A DNA stretch of 64,000 bases from Thermomonospora echinospora (GTDB lineage: Bacteria; Actinomycetota; Actinomycetes; Streptosporangiales; Streptosporangiaceae), in contig NZ_FNVO01000007.1 of assembly GCF_900108175.1 (NCBI RefSeq), forward strand, positions 1 to 64,000, in the 5' to 3' direction. Shown here in pieces: positions 33,444 through 42,265 of this stretch. Under the pieces are notes generated by a model. The model did not search any database, was not told the origin of the DNA, and saw nothing but the letters and a program-made list of their open reading frames with translations. A program made the translations under genes and the position numbers. Each line of letters begins with the position of its first letter. The stretch's first letter is position 1.

Positions 33444-34655
33444 ATGGTGAACCTCCCGCACCCCTCACGACCGTCATCGGCGGCCGTCGCGCTGACGGCG
33501 CTGCTCCCGCTGGCGGGATGCTCCGGCGACGGGCAGGGCCGCGCCGCCGAACGTCCGGCCCCGCCCCCGGCCAGGCTGACCATCACCCCCGTCCATGGGA
33601 CCGACGACGCGCGTCCCGACCGCCCGATCACGGTGCAGGCGGCCGGTGGCACCATCCGGCAGGTCACCGTCAGCATCGAAAACGGCAACGACGGCAAGGC
33701 CGGAAAAGCCGGGAAGGTCGAGGGCGCGCTGAACCCGGCCCGCACCCGGTGGACCTCGCGCTGGACGCTGGCGCCCGACACCGACTACCAGGTCACCGCC
33801 ATCGCCGCCGGCCCCGACGGCAGGACCACCACGCTCACCAGCGCGTTCTCCACGCTCAAGCCCAAGGAGACCATCCGGGTCAGCGCCGCCGCCCCGTTCG
33901 ACGAGGAGACGGTGGGGGTGGGGATGCCGATCATCCTCGACTTCGACCGGCCGGTCTACAACAAGGCCGAGGTCGAGCGGGCGCTGCAGGTGACGGCGTC
34001 CACGCCGGTGGAGGGCGCCTGGCGGTGGGTGGGCCGGCAACAGGTCGTCTACCGGACCAAGAAGTACTGGCCGGCGCGGACCGATGTCACGGTGACCGCG
34101 CGGATGAGGGGCGTGCGGGCCGCCAAGGACGTCTACGGCACCCGCGATCTCAAGCTGCGATTCAGGGTCGGCGACGAGCAGGTCAGCACCGCCAGTGCCC
34201 GCACCCACACGATGACCGTCAAGAGGAACGACAAGACCGTCCGCCGGATACCGGTCAGCATGGGCAAGGCCACCAAGCGCGCCTACACGACCACCAACGG
34301 CGTCCACCTGACGATGGAGAAGGCCTATCACGTGGTCATGGACTCCGCGACGGTCGGCATCCCCAAGGGGCACCCCGACTACTACAAGCTCGACGTCTAC
34401 TACGCGGTGCGGATCTCCAACAGCGGCGAGTTCACCCACAGCGCCCCGTGGTCGGTGGGCTCGCAGGGCACCGCCAACGTCAGCCACGGCTGCGTCAACA
34501 TGAGCCCGAAGAACGCCGCCTGGTTCTACCGGTTCAGCCGGCGCGGCGACATCTACAAGATCACCGGCACCGACCGTGAGCTGGAGTGGAACAACGGCTG
34601 GGGCTACTGGCAGCTGTCCTGGAACGAATGGCGCAAAGGCAGCGCCCTCGACTGA
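33444..34655 (+). CDS. L,D-transpeptidase lipoprotein with Ig-like domains
   Basis: A 403-residue peptidoglycan cross-linking enzyme forming 3-3 links, exported and lipid-anchored: lipobox LTALLPLAGC near residues 18-27. Two Ig-like segments (about 45-135 and 140-250, the latter with PFDEETVGVGMPIILDFDRP) precede a YkuD catalytic domain whose active-site motif is SHGCVNMSPKNA (nucleophile Cys). The C-terminal extension DRELEWNNGWGYWQLSWNEW is typical of mycobacterial LdtMt2-like enzymes. Start: ATG 33444. A strong terminator follows 2 bp behind the stop. Confidence 0.93.
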   Translation: MVNLPHPSRPSSAAVALTALLPLAGCSGDGQGRAAERPAPPPARLTITPVHGTDDARPDRPITVQAAGGTIRQVTVSIENGNDGKAGKAGKVEGALNPARTRWTSRWTLAPDTDYQVTAIAAGPDGRTTTLTSAFSTLKPKETIRVSAAAPFDEETVGVGMPIILDFDRPVYNKAEVERALQVTASTPVEGAWRWVGRQQVVYRTKKYWPARTDVTVTARMRGVRAAKDVYGTRDLKLRFRVGDEQVSTASARTHTMTVKRNDKTVRRIPVSMGKATKRAYTTTNGVHLTMEKAYHVVMDSATVGIPKGHPDYYKLDVYYAVRISNSGEFTHSAPWSVGSQGTANVSHGCVNMSPKNAAWFYRFSRRGDIYKITGTDRELEWNNGWGYWQLSWNEWRKGSALD

Positions 34656-34657
34656 CG

Positions 34658-34693
34658 GAACCGGGCCCGCCCCCGAGGGGACGGGCCCGGTTC
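34658..34693. terminator. Bidirectional terminator between L,D-transpeptidase and S28 peptidase genes
   Basis: Arms GAACCGGGCCCG (34658-34669) and CGGGCCCGGTTC (34682-34693), a perfect 12-bp stem with a 12-nt loop, between convergent genes. Confidence 0.75.
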
Positions 34694-34709
34694 AGCGGCC
34701 GGTCACCGG

Positions 34710-36122
34710 TCAGAGCGGAGGCCGCCTGACCTGCAGCTCGTCGTAGCCGTCGAGCGGGCTGACCCCCTTGAGCCGGACCGAGGCGGTGTCGCCGACTCCG
34801 GCCCAGCGCCGCAGCGCCGCGATCGCCTGCTCGCGCTGCCCGGCGGGCAGCGCCCGGATGAGCTGGGCGCTGTGGTTGAGGCCGGGCACCTCGTACCACA
34901 GCGAGTCGCGGGTGCCGCGGCCCAGCCGGAACGGCTCGGCCCCCCACGGGTCGTTGCCGCCGTACAGGAACATCAGGCGGTTACCGTGGGAGCGGACCCA
35001 CCGGTCGATGTCGGCCATCACCACTGGGTTGAAGCGCATCTGGGCGCGCAGGTCGGCGGGCATGAACGCGCGCGGCCGGTAGATCTCGGGGTAGTTGCGC
35101 ACGTCCTTCAGGTAGCGGAACTTGGGCTCGGGCCAGCCGAGCTGGGTGCCGGCCTGGAAGTAGTACGGCAGGTACGGCGCCAGCCCCTGGTCGGTGTAGA
35201 AGGAGAAGCCCGCCACCGAGTCAACGAAGTCCCACAGCGTGTCGGTGGAGGCGTTGGCGGACGGCACCTGGGCGCAGTCGGCCTCCAGCGAGTACTGCCA
35301 GAAGGCCCACTCGACGTCGAGCACGGTCGCCTCCAGCGCCCGGTCGGCGTTGCCGAGGTTGCCGAACGTGAAGCCGTTCTCCTTGGCGTACGCCTCGTAC
35401 CGCGGCACGAACTCCGCACGCCGCTCCAGCACCTCGTGCTGGACGTCCTTGAGCGCGTTGCGGCACGACGGGTCGGAGCCGACCTTCTCGAAGAACCGGT
35501 CGTAGGCCTTGTCCTCGCTGTTGACCACGTCGTTGGGCGCGACGTACGACACCGTCGCGTCCACGTCCGCCGGGTAGAAGCGGCGGTGGTAGATCGAGGT
35601 CATGCCGCCCTTGCTGGCCCCCGTCGACACCCACTTGGCGGAGTAGACCGGCTTGAGCGCCTTCACCAGCCGGTGGTGGTCGGTGGCCGCCTGCCAGATG
35701 GTCAGGTCGGACCAGTCGGCCGGCTGTGGCCGGGAGGGGGTGAAGAACCGCTGCTCGACGGAGATCTGGTTGCCCTCCAGCAGCTGGGTGGGCTCGGAGC
35801 GGGAGGCCGTCTCCCGCAGGTTGTAGCCGGTGGTGTGCAGCACCATCGGACGGCCGGTGTCCTTGTGCAGCAGGGTGAACCGCTGCTCGAACGTGCCCGT
35901 GCCCGGCTTCCGGTGGTCGGCGGGCTGCCGGTAACTCAGCAGGAAGAAGCGGTAGTCGGCGGCCCCCGACGGCCGCTCCCACAACACCTTCATGCCGGGG
36001 ATGGCGTTCAGCCGCTCGACGATGTCACCCGCCGGCGCCGCGTGCGACGGGATCGCCGTCCCCACGCCCAGCATCCCGGCGACGGTCACGGCCGCGAGCA
36101 CCCGTTGGCCCCAGCCTCTCAT
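34710..36122 (-). CDS. Secreted S28-family serine peptidase (tripeptidyl aminopeptidase type)
   Basis: A 470-residue secreted alpha/beta-hydrolase peptidase. Signal peptide RGWGQRVLAAVTVAGMLGVG with an AxA cleavage site (HAAPA) near residue 30. The nucleophile Ser lies in KWVSTGASKGGMTSIYHRRF (GxSxG form), Asp is likely in GGNDPWGAEPF and the catalytic His in VPGLNHSAQLI. Homologues in Streptomyces release tripeptides or dipeptides from extracellular protein. Start: ATG 36122 behind AGGAGG at five bases; GTG 36128 is also in frame. Monocistronic, facing the L,D-transpeptidase gene. Confidence 0.9.
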   Translation of the reverse strand: MRGWGQRVLAAVTVAGMLGVGTAIPSHAAPAGDIVERLNAIPGMKVLWERPSGAADYRFFLLSYRQPADHRKPGTGTFEQRFTLLHKDTGRPMVLHTTGYNLRETASRSEPTQLLEGNQISVEQRFFTPSRPQPADWSDLTIWQAATDHHRLVKALKPVYSAKWVSTGASKGGMTSIYHRRFYPADVDATVSYVAPNDVVNSEDKAYDRFFEKVGSDPSCRNALKDVQHEVLERRAEFVPRYEAYAKENGFTFGNLGNADRALEATVLDVEWAFWQYSLEADCAQVPSANASTDTLWDFVDSVAGFSFYTDQGLAPYLPYYFQAGTQLGWPEPKFRYLKDVRNYPEIYRPRAFMPADLRAQMRFNPVVMADIDRWVRSHGNRLMFLYGGNDPWGAEPFRLGRGTRDSLWYEVPGLNHSAQLIRALPAGQREQAIAALRRWAGVGDTASVRLKGVSPLDGYDELQVRRPPL

Positions 36123-36685
36123 CCGCACCTCCTAGAGCAGTGAGCCATAGACGCCGCGACCTTAGGTGCGGAAGGCCCCCCTGTGCCATTTGCCCGTTCC
36201 GTTTCGTTACAGACCTGTAGCACAGCGAATCGGCCAGACGACAGGACTACCCCACTGCCTCCACCTCCGGAACCCCTCGCACCGGACAACCGAATCCGCC
36301 CCGATCTGACCCGCTACCGCGTTTCCCCCGAACGACCGCCCCAGGCCCCCCGAACCCCGGCAAGGACAGCGGACAACAGCAAACCCACATCAGCCGCCCA
36401 CCCCTGCCGAACCCCCACAAAAAACAAAACAGCCCCCGACCCGCGAACAGCAGGATCGAGGGCAAAACCCCACATCAGAAACCCGGGCGACCTCCCGGAC
36501 AAAAACGCAGTACCTCACACCCGGCAGCACCAATGGCCTAGCACCACAAACACCGGAAGACCTCGCACCGCCCCCGGCAGGGCGAAGCCCTGCCCCGGGG
36601 GGTCCGGGGGGTCGCCCCCCCGGGCAGATACTGCGGGCCCCCCGCGAAGCCGATCAAAGATCGGCGAGTAGGCAGGGCCGGCGCG
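36123..36685. other. 563-bp non-coding region with strong strand asymmetry
   Basis: No convincing gene. The plus strand is conspicuously rich in C and A and poor in G (for example the A-run near 36418-36430), unlike coding neighbours. The left end must contain the promoter of the S28 peptidase; the right end (36576-36665) is a set of hairpins downstream of the tRNA gene. Open frames crossing it are low-complexity (Pro/Arg on plus, Gly/Trp on minus) and have no ribosome-binding sites. Confidence 0.6.
36576..36665. repeat. Cluster of hairpins/G-tracts downstream of tRNA
   Basis: Three successive dyads: GGCAGGGC-GAA-GCCCTGCC (36576-36594), CCGGGGGG-TCGC-CCCCCCGG (36604-36623), and GCCGATC-AAA-GATCGGC (36649-36665). 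Two G-hexamers separated by TCC (36597-36611) add quadruplex potential. The last hairpin lies 21 bases beyond the tRNA 3' end on the minus strand and could terminate tRNA transcription. The block resembles intergenic repeat elements of GC-rich actinomycetes. Confidence 0.55.
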
Positions 36686-36759
36686 TGGGGCGGGTGGGGC
36701 TCGAACCCACGACCTACGGATTATGAGTCCGCTGCTCTGACCGGCTGAGCTACCGCCCC
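36686..36759 (-). tRNA. tRNA with CAT anticodon (Met, or Ile2 if lysidinylated)
   Basis: A complete 74-nt cloverleaf on the minus strand: acceptor GGGGCGG/CCGCCCC, D-arm after TAGCTCAG, anticodon loop CTCATAA with anticodon CAT (36723-36725), T-arm GTGGG-TTCGAGC-CCCAC, discriminator A; CCA is not encoded. The first acceptor base is G paired to C, so it is not initiator tRNA. Elongator Met and the Ile2 species that reads AUA share this anticodon, and the sequence alone does not settle which it is. Confidence 0.93.
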
Positions 36760-36927
36760 CCGACGAGCTTCGAGCCGTGGTGACCCCCCATGCCCGCCGC
36801 GGCAATGATAGCCGCGGGGCCTCGTGCCGGGCCACCGGGAATCACAATGTCATGCCACAGGGGGACGTGGCATCTCATCCCTGGCGGCGAGTGACTTGTC
36901 CGGCGGGGCGTCGGTAGGGTCCGCCGT

Positions 36928-37635
36928 ATGTCTTGGATCCGCAGTCGCATGTCCGTCATCCTCGTGTGCGCGCTGGCGCTGGCCGGCTGCTCGGGAGGTT
37001 CGGGAGGAGAGGACGCCGGCAAGCCGCTACCGCAGGGGCAGCAGACGCTGCGGCAGGCGTCGGAGGCGATGCGGAACCTCAAGAGCGTCGCCTTCACCAT
37101 CGCCACCGAGGGCGAGCCCGCCGTCCCCGTCAAGGGGGGTGACGTCAAGCTGGTCAGGAGCGGCGACGCCCAGGGCAGGCTGCAACTGCAGCAGCTGGGG
37201 CTGACGCTGGAGACCGACTTCGTGCTGCTCGGCGACACCCTCTACTACAAGGGGCTGACCGGCAGCGGTTACCAGAAGGCGCCCAAGAGCCGGATCCTGG
37301 CGCTGTACGACCCGTCGGCCGTGCTGGACCCCGAGCGGGGCATCTCCGGGATGCTGGCGGCGGCGCGCTCGGCGCAGCCGGAGGCCGTCGAGAAGGTCGG
37401 TGGCAAGGACGCCTACAAGATCAAGGTGACGCTGCCCAAGGACGCGGCCGGCGGGCTGATCCCCGGGGTCACGCAGGACCTGGCCGGGCATGTGTGGATC
37501 GCCACCGCCGGTCACCGGCTGCTCAAGGTGCGCGGCCAGCTTCCGCCGGCCTCCGGTGACGACGGCGGAAAGAGCGCCGTGGTGATCACGTTCACCGAGT
37601 TCGACGCCGACTACCAGATCACCGCTCCGGCGTAG
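36928..37635 (+). CDS. lprG: LppX/LprG-family lipoprotein
   Basis: A 235-residue lipoprotein: signal MSVILVCALALAGC with lipobox LAGC (Cys about residue 21) followed by a Gly/Ser linker, then the half-beta-barrel fold of LprG/LprA/LppX. LRQASEAMRNLKSVAFTIAT is the typical first helix and strand. In mycobacteria LprG binds triacylated lipids and works with the MFS pump P55 to move them to the outer envelope. The identical gene order here (MFS gene starts 4 bp after the stop) supports the same partnership, although the envelope of this organism may differ. Confidence 0.9.
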   Translation: MSWIRSRMSVILVCALALAGCSGGSGGEDAGKPLPQGQQTLRQASEAMRNLKSVAFTIATEGEPAVPVKGGDVKLVRSGDAQGRLQLQQLGLTLETDFVLLGDTLYYKGLTGSGYQKAPKSRILALYDPSAVLDPERGISGMLAAARSAQPEAVEKVGGKDAYKIKVTLPKDAAGGLIPGVTQDLAGHVWIATAGHRLLKVRGQLPPASGDDGGKSAVVITFTEFDADYQITAPA

Positions 37636-37638
37636 CGG

Positions 37639-39198
37639 GTGGGCGGACCGGTGCGCGGGCGCGGCGTCGCGATCGGCGTCGGCGGCGTGGTGGTGCTGCT
37701 GGCGGCCCTGGACGCCTATGTCATCACCACGATCTTCTCCCAGGTGCTCGGCGATCTGGACGTCCCGGTCAACCGGCTGGAGCGGGCCGTCCCGATCCTG
37801 ACCGGCTTCCTGCTCGGCTACGTGGCGGCGATGCCGCTGCTGGGCCAGTTGTCGGACCGGTACGGGCGCCGCCCGCTGCTGCACGGCTGCCTGCTGGCCT
37901 TCGCGGCCGGGTCGGCGCTGACCGCGCTGGCCGACGGGCTCGGGCTGATCGTGGCGGGCCGGGTGCTGCAGGGCGTCGCCGGCGGCGCCCTGCTGCCGGT
38001 GACCATGGCGCTGGCCGGCGACCTGTGGCAGGACCGGCAGCGTCCGGTGGTGCTCGGCGCGGTCGGCGCGGTCCAGGAGTTGGGCAGCGTGCTGGGCCCG
38101 CTGTACGGGGCGGGGGTCACGGCCTGGCTGGGCGGCTGGCGGGCGATCTTCTGGATCAACGTCCCGGTCGCGCTGGCGGCCATGGCGGTGGTGCAGCTCA
38201 CGGTGCCGGCCGGGACGCGGCCGGTGCCCCGGCCCCGGGTGGACGTGGTGGGCGGGCTGCTGCTGGCGCTGGGGCTGGGCCTGCTGGTGGTCGGGCTGCA
38301 CAACCCCGAGCCGGAGCGGGCGCCGCTGCCGCCCTGGGGGGCTCCGGTGATCGTCGCGGGGTTCGCGGTGCTGGCCGGTTTCGTGCTGTGGGAGGTCCGC
38401 GCGCGGACCCGGCTGCTGGATCTGAGCGGGACGCGGCGGGGGCCGCTGCTGGCGACCCTGGCGGTCAGCCTGCTGTCGGGCGCCGCGCTGATGGTCACGC
38501 TGGTGGACGTCCAGCTCGTCGCGCAGAGCCTGCTCGGCAAGGACTCCCTGGGCGGCACACTGGTCCTGCTGCGGTTCCTGGTGGCGCTGCCGGTGGCGGC
38601 GGTGCTGGGCGGGCTGCTGGCCCGCCGGGTCGGCGAGCGGTGGCCGATGGTGGCCGGGATGGCCGTCGCCGCGGTGGGCTACCTGCTGATCGCCGGCTGG
38701 CCCGCCGACCTGGCGGCCGCCTCGTACGGGCCGCTGCCCCGCATGGACGTGGATCTGGCCGTCACCGGTTTCGGACTGGGCCTGGTCATCGCCCCGGTGT
38801 CGTCGGCGGGGCTGCGGGTGGTGTCGGCCGCCCAGCACGGCGTGGCCGCGGCCGCCGTGGTGGTGACCCGGATGATGGGCATGCTGCTGGGCATCTCGGC
38901 GCTGTCGGCCTGGGGCCTGTACCGGTTCCGGTCGCTGACCGAGGACCTGTCGATGCCGCTGCCGTTCGGCCTGCCGCCCGAGGAGGCCCGGCGGCAGGTG
39001 GCCGCCTACCAGGCGGCGCTGCAGGAGGCGCTGCGCACCGAGTACCGGGAGATCTTCCTCATCACCGCCGTGCTGTGCGCGCTGGGAGCCGTGGCCGCCC
39101 TGGCCGTGCAGGGCGCCCCGGCGCATTCGCCGCCGGCCGGCGCCGATGCCCCGCAGGTGGGTCGTGTGCCTGCCCCCGGACCTGGGCATACCTCCTGA
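37639..39198 (+). CDS. P55-like MFS transporter (LprG partner)
   Basis: A 519-residue major-facilitator protein with about 14 membrane segments. [20 protein letters not shown] (motif D1-like, with the conserved Asp), [20 protein letters not shown] (motif A), and [20 protein letters not shown] closely follow the pattern of mycobacterial P55 (Rv1410c). In mycobacteria the pair exports triacylglycerides and affects drug sensitivity. Starts GTG 37639 or GTG 37651 (GGGCGGA four bases upstream). The C-terminus [20 protein letters not shown] is a short cytoplasmic tail. A small Rv1733c-like membrane gene follows. Confidence 0.9.
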   Translation: MGGPVRGRGVAIGVGGVVVLLAALDAYVITTIFSQVLGDLDVPVNRLERAVPILTGFLLGYVAAMPLLGQLSDRYGRRPLLHGCLLAFAAGSALTALADGLGLIVAGRVLQGVAGGALLPVTMALAGDLWQDRQRPVVLGAVGAVQELGSVLGPLYGAGVTAWLGGWRAIFWINVPVALAAMAVVQLTVPAGTRPVPRPRVDVVGGLLLALGLGLLVVGLHNPEPERAPLPPWGAPVIVAGFAVLAGFVLWEVRARTRLLDLSGTRRGPLLATLAVSLLSGAALMVTLVDVQLVAQSLLGKDSLGGTLVLLRFLVALPVAAVLGGLLARRVGERWPMVAGMAVAAVGYLLIAGWPADLAAASYGPLPRMDVDLAVTGFGLGLVIAPVSSAGLRVVSAAQHGVAAAAVVVTRMMGMLLGISALSAWGLYRFRSLTEDLSMPLPFGLPPEEARRQVAAYQAALQEALRTEYREIFLITAVLCALGAVAALAVQGAPAHSPPAGADAPQVGRVPAPGPGHTS

Positions 39199-39251
39199 AC
39201 AGAGGGCAGATCAAGCCTCTCGTCGGGAGCCCCTACCCGGGAGGTGGCACG

Positions 39252-39848
39252 ATGCGCCGGCCTGAAGGCGGAAAGGTCCCCACGAGACTGGGGCGCCTGC
39301 GGCGGCGGCTGGGATTCGACCGCAATGGGATGCGCCGACGGATCGACCGCGTCCAGTGGGCGGTCGGCCTGGCGCTGGCAGCCGTGTTCCTGATGGTCGC
39401 CCCCATCCTGGCGACATGGGCCGGGACCTGGTCCTACGACCGTGGAATGCGGGGCGAGTCGCACGAGCGGGCCACCCGCCGGCAGGTGGTCGCCACGGTG
39501 ACCGGGCCCGGCGTGGCCAGTGGCGAGCGCTATCTGAGTCAGACCGTCCAGGCGACCTGGCGGGCCCCTGACGGCACGCCGCGCACCGGCCGGATCCCGG
39601 CCTGGAAGGACGCCGGGCAGGGGGCCCGGCGGCACCTGTGGGTGGACGGCGCCGGTCATCCCACCTCCCGGCCCCGGCCGCACTCGCGCACCGTGGTGGA
39701 CGCCGGCTATGCCGCGCTCGGCGCCACGCTGGCGGCGGGTCTTCCGCTGCTGGGCGTCTACGGCCTGGTCCGGCGGCGGTGCGACCGGGTGCGGGACGCC
39801 CTGTGGGACGAGGAGTGGTCGCGGATCGATCCGCACCGCATCAGCTGA
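39252..39848 (+). CDS. Rv1733c-like membrane protein
   Basis: A 198-residue protein with a basic cytoplasmic N-terminus (RLGRLRRRLGFDRNGMRRRI), a first helix VGLALAAVFLMVAPILATWA (about 40-59), an extracytoplasmic domain with QTVQATWRAPDGTPRTGRIP, and a second helix ALGATLAAGLPLLGVYGLV (about 155-173). This architecture is that of the mycobacterial Rv1733c family, whose function is unknown. ATG 39252 has GGAGG seven bases upstream. It stands 53 bp behind the P55-like gene and may share its transcript. Confidence 0.82.
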   Translation: MRRPEGGKVPTRLGRLRRRLGFDRNGMRRRIDRVQWAVGLALAAVFLMVAPILATWAGTWSYDRGMRGESHERATRRQVVATVTGPGVASGERYLSQTVQATWRAPDGTPRTGRIPAWKDAGQGARRHLWVDGAGHPTSRPRPHSRTVVDAGYAALGATLAAGLPLLGVYGLVRRRCDRVRDALWDEEWSRIDPHRIS

Positions 39849-39872
39849 ACGGCCCGATCCGGCCGCTTCGGC

Positions 39873-41105
39873 TCAGGCGGGGCGTCGTTCGCGGGCGGCC
39901 GGGTCGCCGGCCGCCACCAGGTCGAGGGCGTCCAGGGCCAGGGCCAGTTCGACCACGTCGCGCGGCCGGTGCAGCGAGCGGGCGGTGAGCTGTTCCAGCC
40001 GGCGCAGCCGGTTGAACACCGTGTTGCGGTGGCAGTAGAGCCGGCCGGCCGTCCGCGCCGCCGAGCCCTCGCAGTCCAGCCAGGTCGCCAGCGTCTCCAG
40101 CAGGACCTCCCGGTCTACCGGGTCCAGGTCGGCCAGCGGACCGAGCACCGTGTCCCCCAGGTAGCCCGACAGCTCCGGCTGGGAGACCACCAGGGCGGCC
40201 GGCAGCCGTTCGTCCAGCCGGGCGATCCGCCGGTCGCCGGGCCGGCAGGTCTGCAGCGCGACCTCGGCCAGCCAGCGGGCGCGGCCGAGGGCGGCCAGCC
40301 CGTCCACCGCCGGGCTGATCCCCGCCTCGCCGGTGAACAGCGGCTCCAGCGCCGCCGCCGCGTCCGCGGGATGCCGCTCGCCCAGTTCCACCACGGCCAT
40401 TTCGGTGTCGGCGCGCATCCGCCACACGAAGCGCAGCCCGCCCGCCCGTCCGGGGCGTTCGAAGCCGGGGTCGCGGCGGGGCGAGCGCAGCACCGCCACC
40501 GCGTACCGGCCGTGCACCGGCAGGTCGAGCGCGGCGGCGGCGGCCTTGGTCAGCCCGCCGTCGGCGCCGCGCCCCTCCAGCAGGGCGTCCAGCAGCGCGG
40601 CCATCCGCTCGTCGCTGCGCCGCAGCAGTTCCGACTCGGTGCGCCGGTAGGACTCGGCGACCGCGTTGGACTGGACCTCGTTGGTGTGCCACACAATGCT
40701 GGCGAAGCGCAGCAGCGCCGGCAGTGATCCGGGATCCTCCTCGGCGACGACCTCGATCATCGCCTCCCAGGTGAGCCGGCCGCCGATCCGGAACGAGCGC
40801 AGCAGCGACTCCAGCGGCAGGCCCTGCTCGGCGCGGCGGCGGCCGATGGACACCGCCGCCTCGACCGCGGGCTCCTCGCCCAGGGCGCGGCGGCCCATGT
40901 GGTCGATGCTCTCGCCGAGGATGCCGTGGACGGTGCGCCACAGGTCGTCGTGGGGGACGAAGCCCGCATAGCCGGAGTCCTCGGCGAGGATCTCGGCGAC
41001 CAGCCGGTCGGTCAGGTCGTCGAGCCGCTCCAGCAGCCGGCGGGACGCCGCGGCGGCCACCGCGGCCATGTTCTCGTCGGGGATGAGGGTCGTGGTAGAA
41101 GGCAA
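39873..41105 (-). CDS. PucR/CdaR-type transcriptional regulator
   Basis: A 410-residue regulator with a GGDEF-like middle region (RYAVAVLRSPRRD...MAVVELGERHPADAA) and the PucR C-terminal helix-turn-helix: LLETLATWLDCEGSAARTAG, LYCHRNTVFNRLRRLEQLT. Family members activate purine, amino-acid or carbohydrate acid catabolism genes. Start: TTG 41105 with GGGAGG ten bases upstream; ATG 41069 is an alternative. It is divergent from livFGHMJ over 209 bp, so it most likely controls that importer. Whether it also reaches the purine genes 30 kb away cannot be judged here. Confidence 0.87.
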   Translation of the reverse strand: MPSTTTLIPDENMAAVAAAASRRLLERLDDLTDRLVAEILAEDSGYAGFVPHDDLWRTVHGILGESIDHMGRRALGEEPAVEAAVSIGRRRAEQGLPLESLLRSFRIGGRLTWEAMIEVVAEEDPGSLPALLRFASIVWHTNEVQSNAVAESYRRTESELLRRSDERMAALLDALLEGRGADGGLTKAAAAALDLPVHGRYAVAVLRSPRRDPGFERPGRAGGLRFVWRMRADTEMAVVELGERHPADAAAALEPLFTGEAGISPAVDGLAALGRARWLAEVALQTCRPGDRRIARLDERLPAALVVSQPELSGYLGDTVLGPLADLDPVDREVLLETLATWLDCEGSAARTAGRLYCHRNTVFNRLRRLEQLTARSLHRPRDVVELALALDALDLVAAGDPAARERRPA

Positions 41106-41210
41106 CGGGGTGGAACCTCCCAGGTGATGCGTGTCACCCTGCCATGGAACGTCCGCGCCCCGACAGTGGGGTGACCCAAAACGCGGTTCCACTGTGAGAC
41201 GACACAACCA

Positions 41211-41221
41211 GAACAATGTTC
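41211..41221. promoter_or_regulatory. GAAC-AAT-GTTC dyad in PucR/liv divergent promoter
   Basis: A perfect 4-bp-arm dyad with flanking CAAC (41205-41208) and GTTG (41223-41226) that extend the symmetry imperfectly, roughly midway between the divergent starts (41105 and 41315). It is a plausible PucR binding site. Confidence 0.45.
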
Positions 41222-41314
41222 AGTTGGACCTCTGACCCGACTTCGCGCAGGCTCTGGACGGTGTCGTAGCTCACATGCTGGTGTGCCTCCCACACGAAAT
41301 CGATGGGAGGTGCC

Positions 41315-42112
41315 ATGGCGAGTGGGACGCTCGCGGTCGGCGGTCTCTCGGTGAGCTACGGCAAGGCCGTGCAGGCGCTGCGCGAGGTCTCCCTGGAGGT
41401 CCCCGAGGGCACGGTGACCGCCGTGCTGGGGGCCAACGGCGCGGGCAAGAGCACCCTGCTGCGGGCCGTCTCCGGGACCCTGCCGTTCCACCGCGGCTCG
41501 ATCGAGGCCGGTGAGATCACCCTGGGCGGCCGCCGGCTGAGCGGGCTGCGGCCCGACGCGGTGGTCGCCGCCGGGGTGGTCCAGGTGCCCGAGGGCCGGC
41601 GGGTCTTCGGCCGGCTCACCGTGGAGGAGAACCTGCGGGCCGGGGCGCTGGGCGCCCGGGACCGCTCGGGGGCGGCCGCCGCCCGCGAGCGGGTGATGGA
41701 GCTGTTCCCGGTGCTGGCCGAGCGGGCGCGGCAGCGCGCCGGGCTGCTGTCCGGCGGCGAGCAGCAGATGCTGGCCATGGGCCGGGCGCTGATGGCCCGG
41801 CCGAAGGTGCTGCTGCTGGACGAGCCCACCCTGGGACTGGCGCCGCTGATGGCCGAGCGGATCGGCGAGACCGTGGCCGAGATCAACCGGCAGGGCACCG
41901 CCGTCCTGCTGATCGAGCAGAACGCCGCGCTGGCGCTGCGCCTGGCGAGCACCGCCCACGTGCTGGAGGTCGGCCGGGTGACGCTGTCCGGCCCGGCCGA
42001 CGCGCTGGCCGCCAGCGACGAGGTGCGCCGCCGCTACCTGGGCGTCGGCGACGACGACGCGCTGGAGCCGCGGTTCCAGCGGCCGCCCACGCTGGAAAGG
42101 TGGGCCGGTTGA
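41315..42112 (+). CDS. livF: Branched-chain amino-acid-type ABC importer, ATPase LivF
   Basis: A 265-residue ATPase: Walker A GANGAGKST, signature LLSGGEQQMLAMGRALMARP (the LSGGEQQMLA form specific to LivF), Walker B KVLLLDEPTLGLAP, and LLIEQNAALALRLA. Start: ATG 41315 with GGAGG four bases upstream. First gene of the importer operon, an order (livF first, binding protein last) that differs from the E. coli arrangement. The HAAT family also imports urea and amides, so the cargo is not certain. Confidence 0.92.
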   Translation: MASGTLAVGGLSVSYGKAVQALREVSLEVPEGTVTAVLGANGAGKSTLLRAVSGTLPFHRGSIEAGEITLGGRRLSGLRPDAVVAAGVVQVPEGRRVFGRLTVEENLRAGALGARDRSGAAAARERVMELFPVLAERARQRAGLLSGGEQQMLAMGRALMARPKVLLLDEPTLGLAPLMAERIGETVAEINRQGTAVLLIEQNAALALRLASTAHVLEVGRVTLSGPADALAASDEVRRRYLGVGDDDALEPRFQRPPTLERWAG

Positions 42113-42166
42113 CCCCGACCGCTCCGCCCGTCCTCCCCACCACACCGCAGATCATCGGAGGGTGCC

Positions 42167-42265
42167 GTGACCGTTTCCGGCCGCGCAGGCCGACCCCGCC
42201 GCCCGGGCCGCGGGCCCGGCCGCCCGCCCCGCGCGGGCACCTCCCCCGGGGCCGGTGCCCGGTGA
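42167..42265 (+). CDS. Possible 32-residue leader ORF before livG
   Basis: GTG 42167 has an ideally spaced GGAGG (5 bases) and opens a 32-codon Arg/Pro/Gly-rich frame that ends by overlapping the livG GTG start (GTGA). livG has no comparable site of its own. It may be a coupling leader, or a sign of a frameshifted original N-terminus, since the frames differ. Confidence 0.35.
   Translation: MTVSGRAGRPRRPGRGPGRPPRAGTSPGAGAR

Noticed and set aside
36183-36671. 162-codon plus-strand frame in the large spacer
   Set aside because: No ribosome-binding site, Pro/Thr/Arg low complexity, and it crosses several hairpins; more likely non-coding.
39873-41105. PucR as regulator of the purine block
   Set aside because: It lies 30 kb away and is divergent from the liv importer; nothing in the sequence links it to the uricase promoter region.
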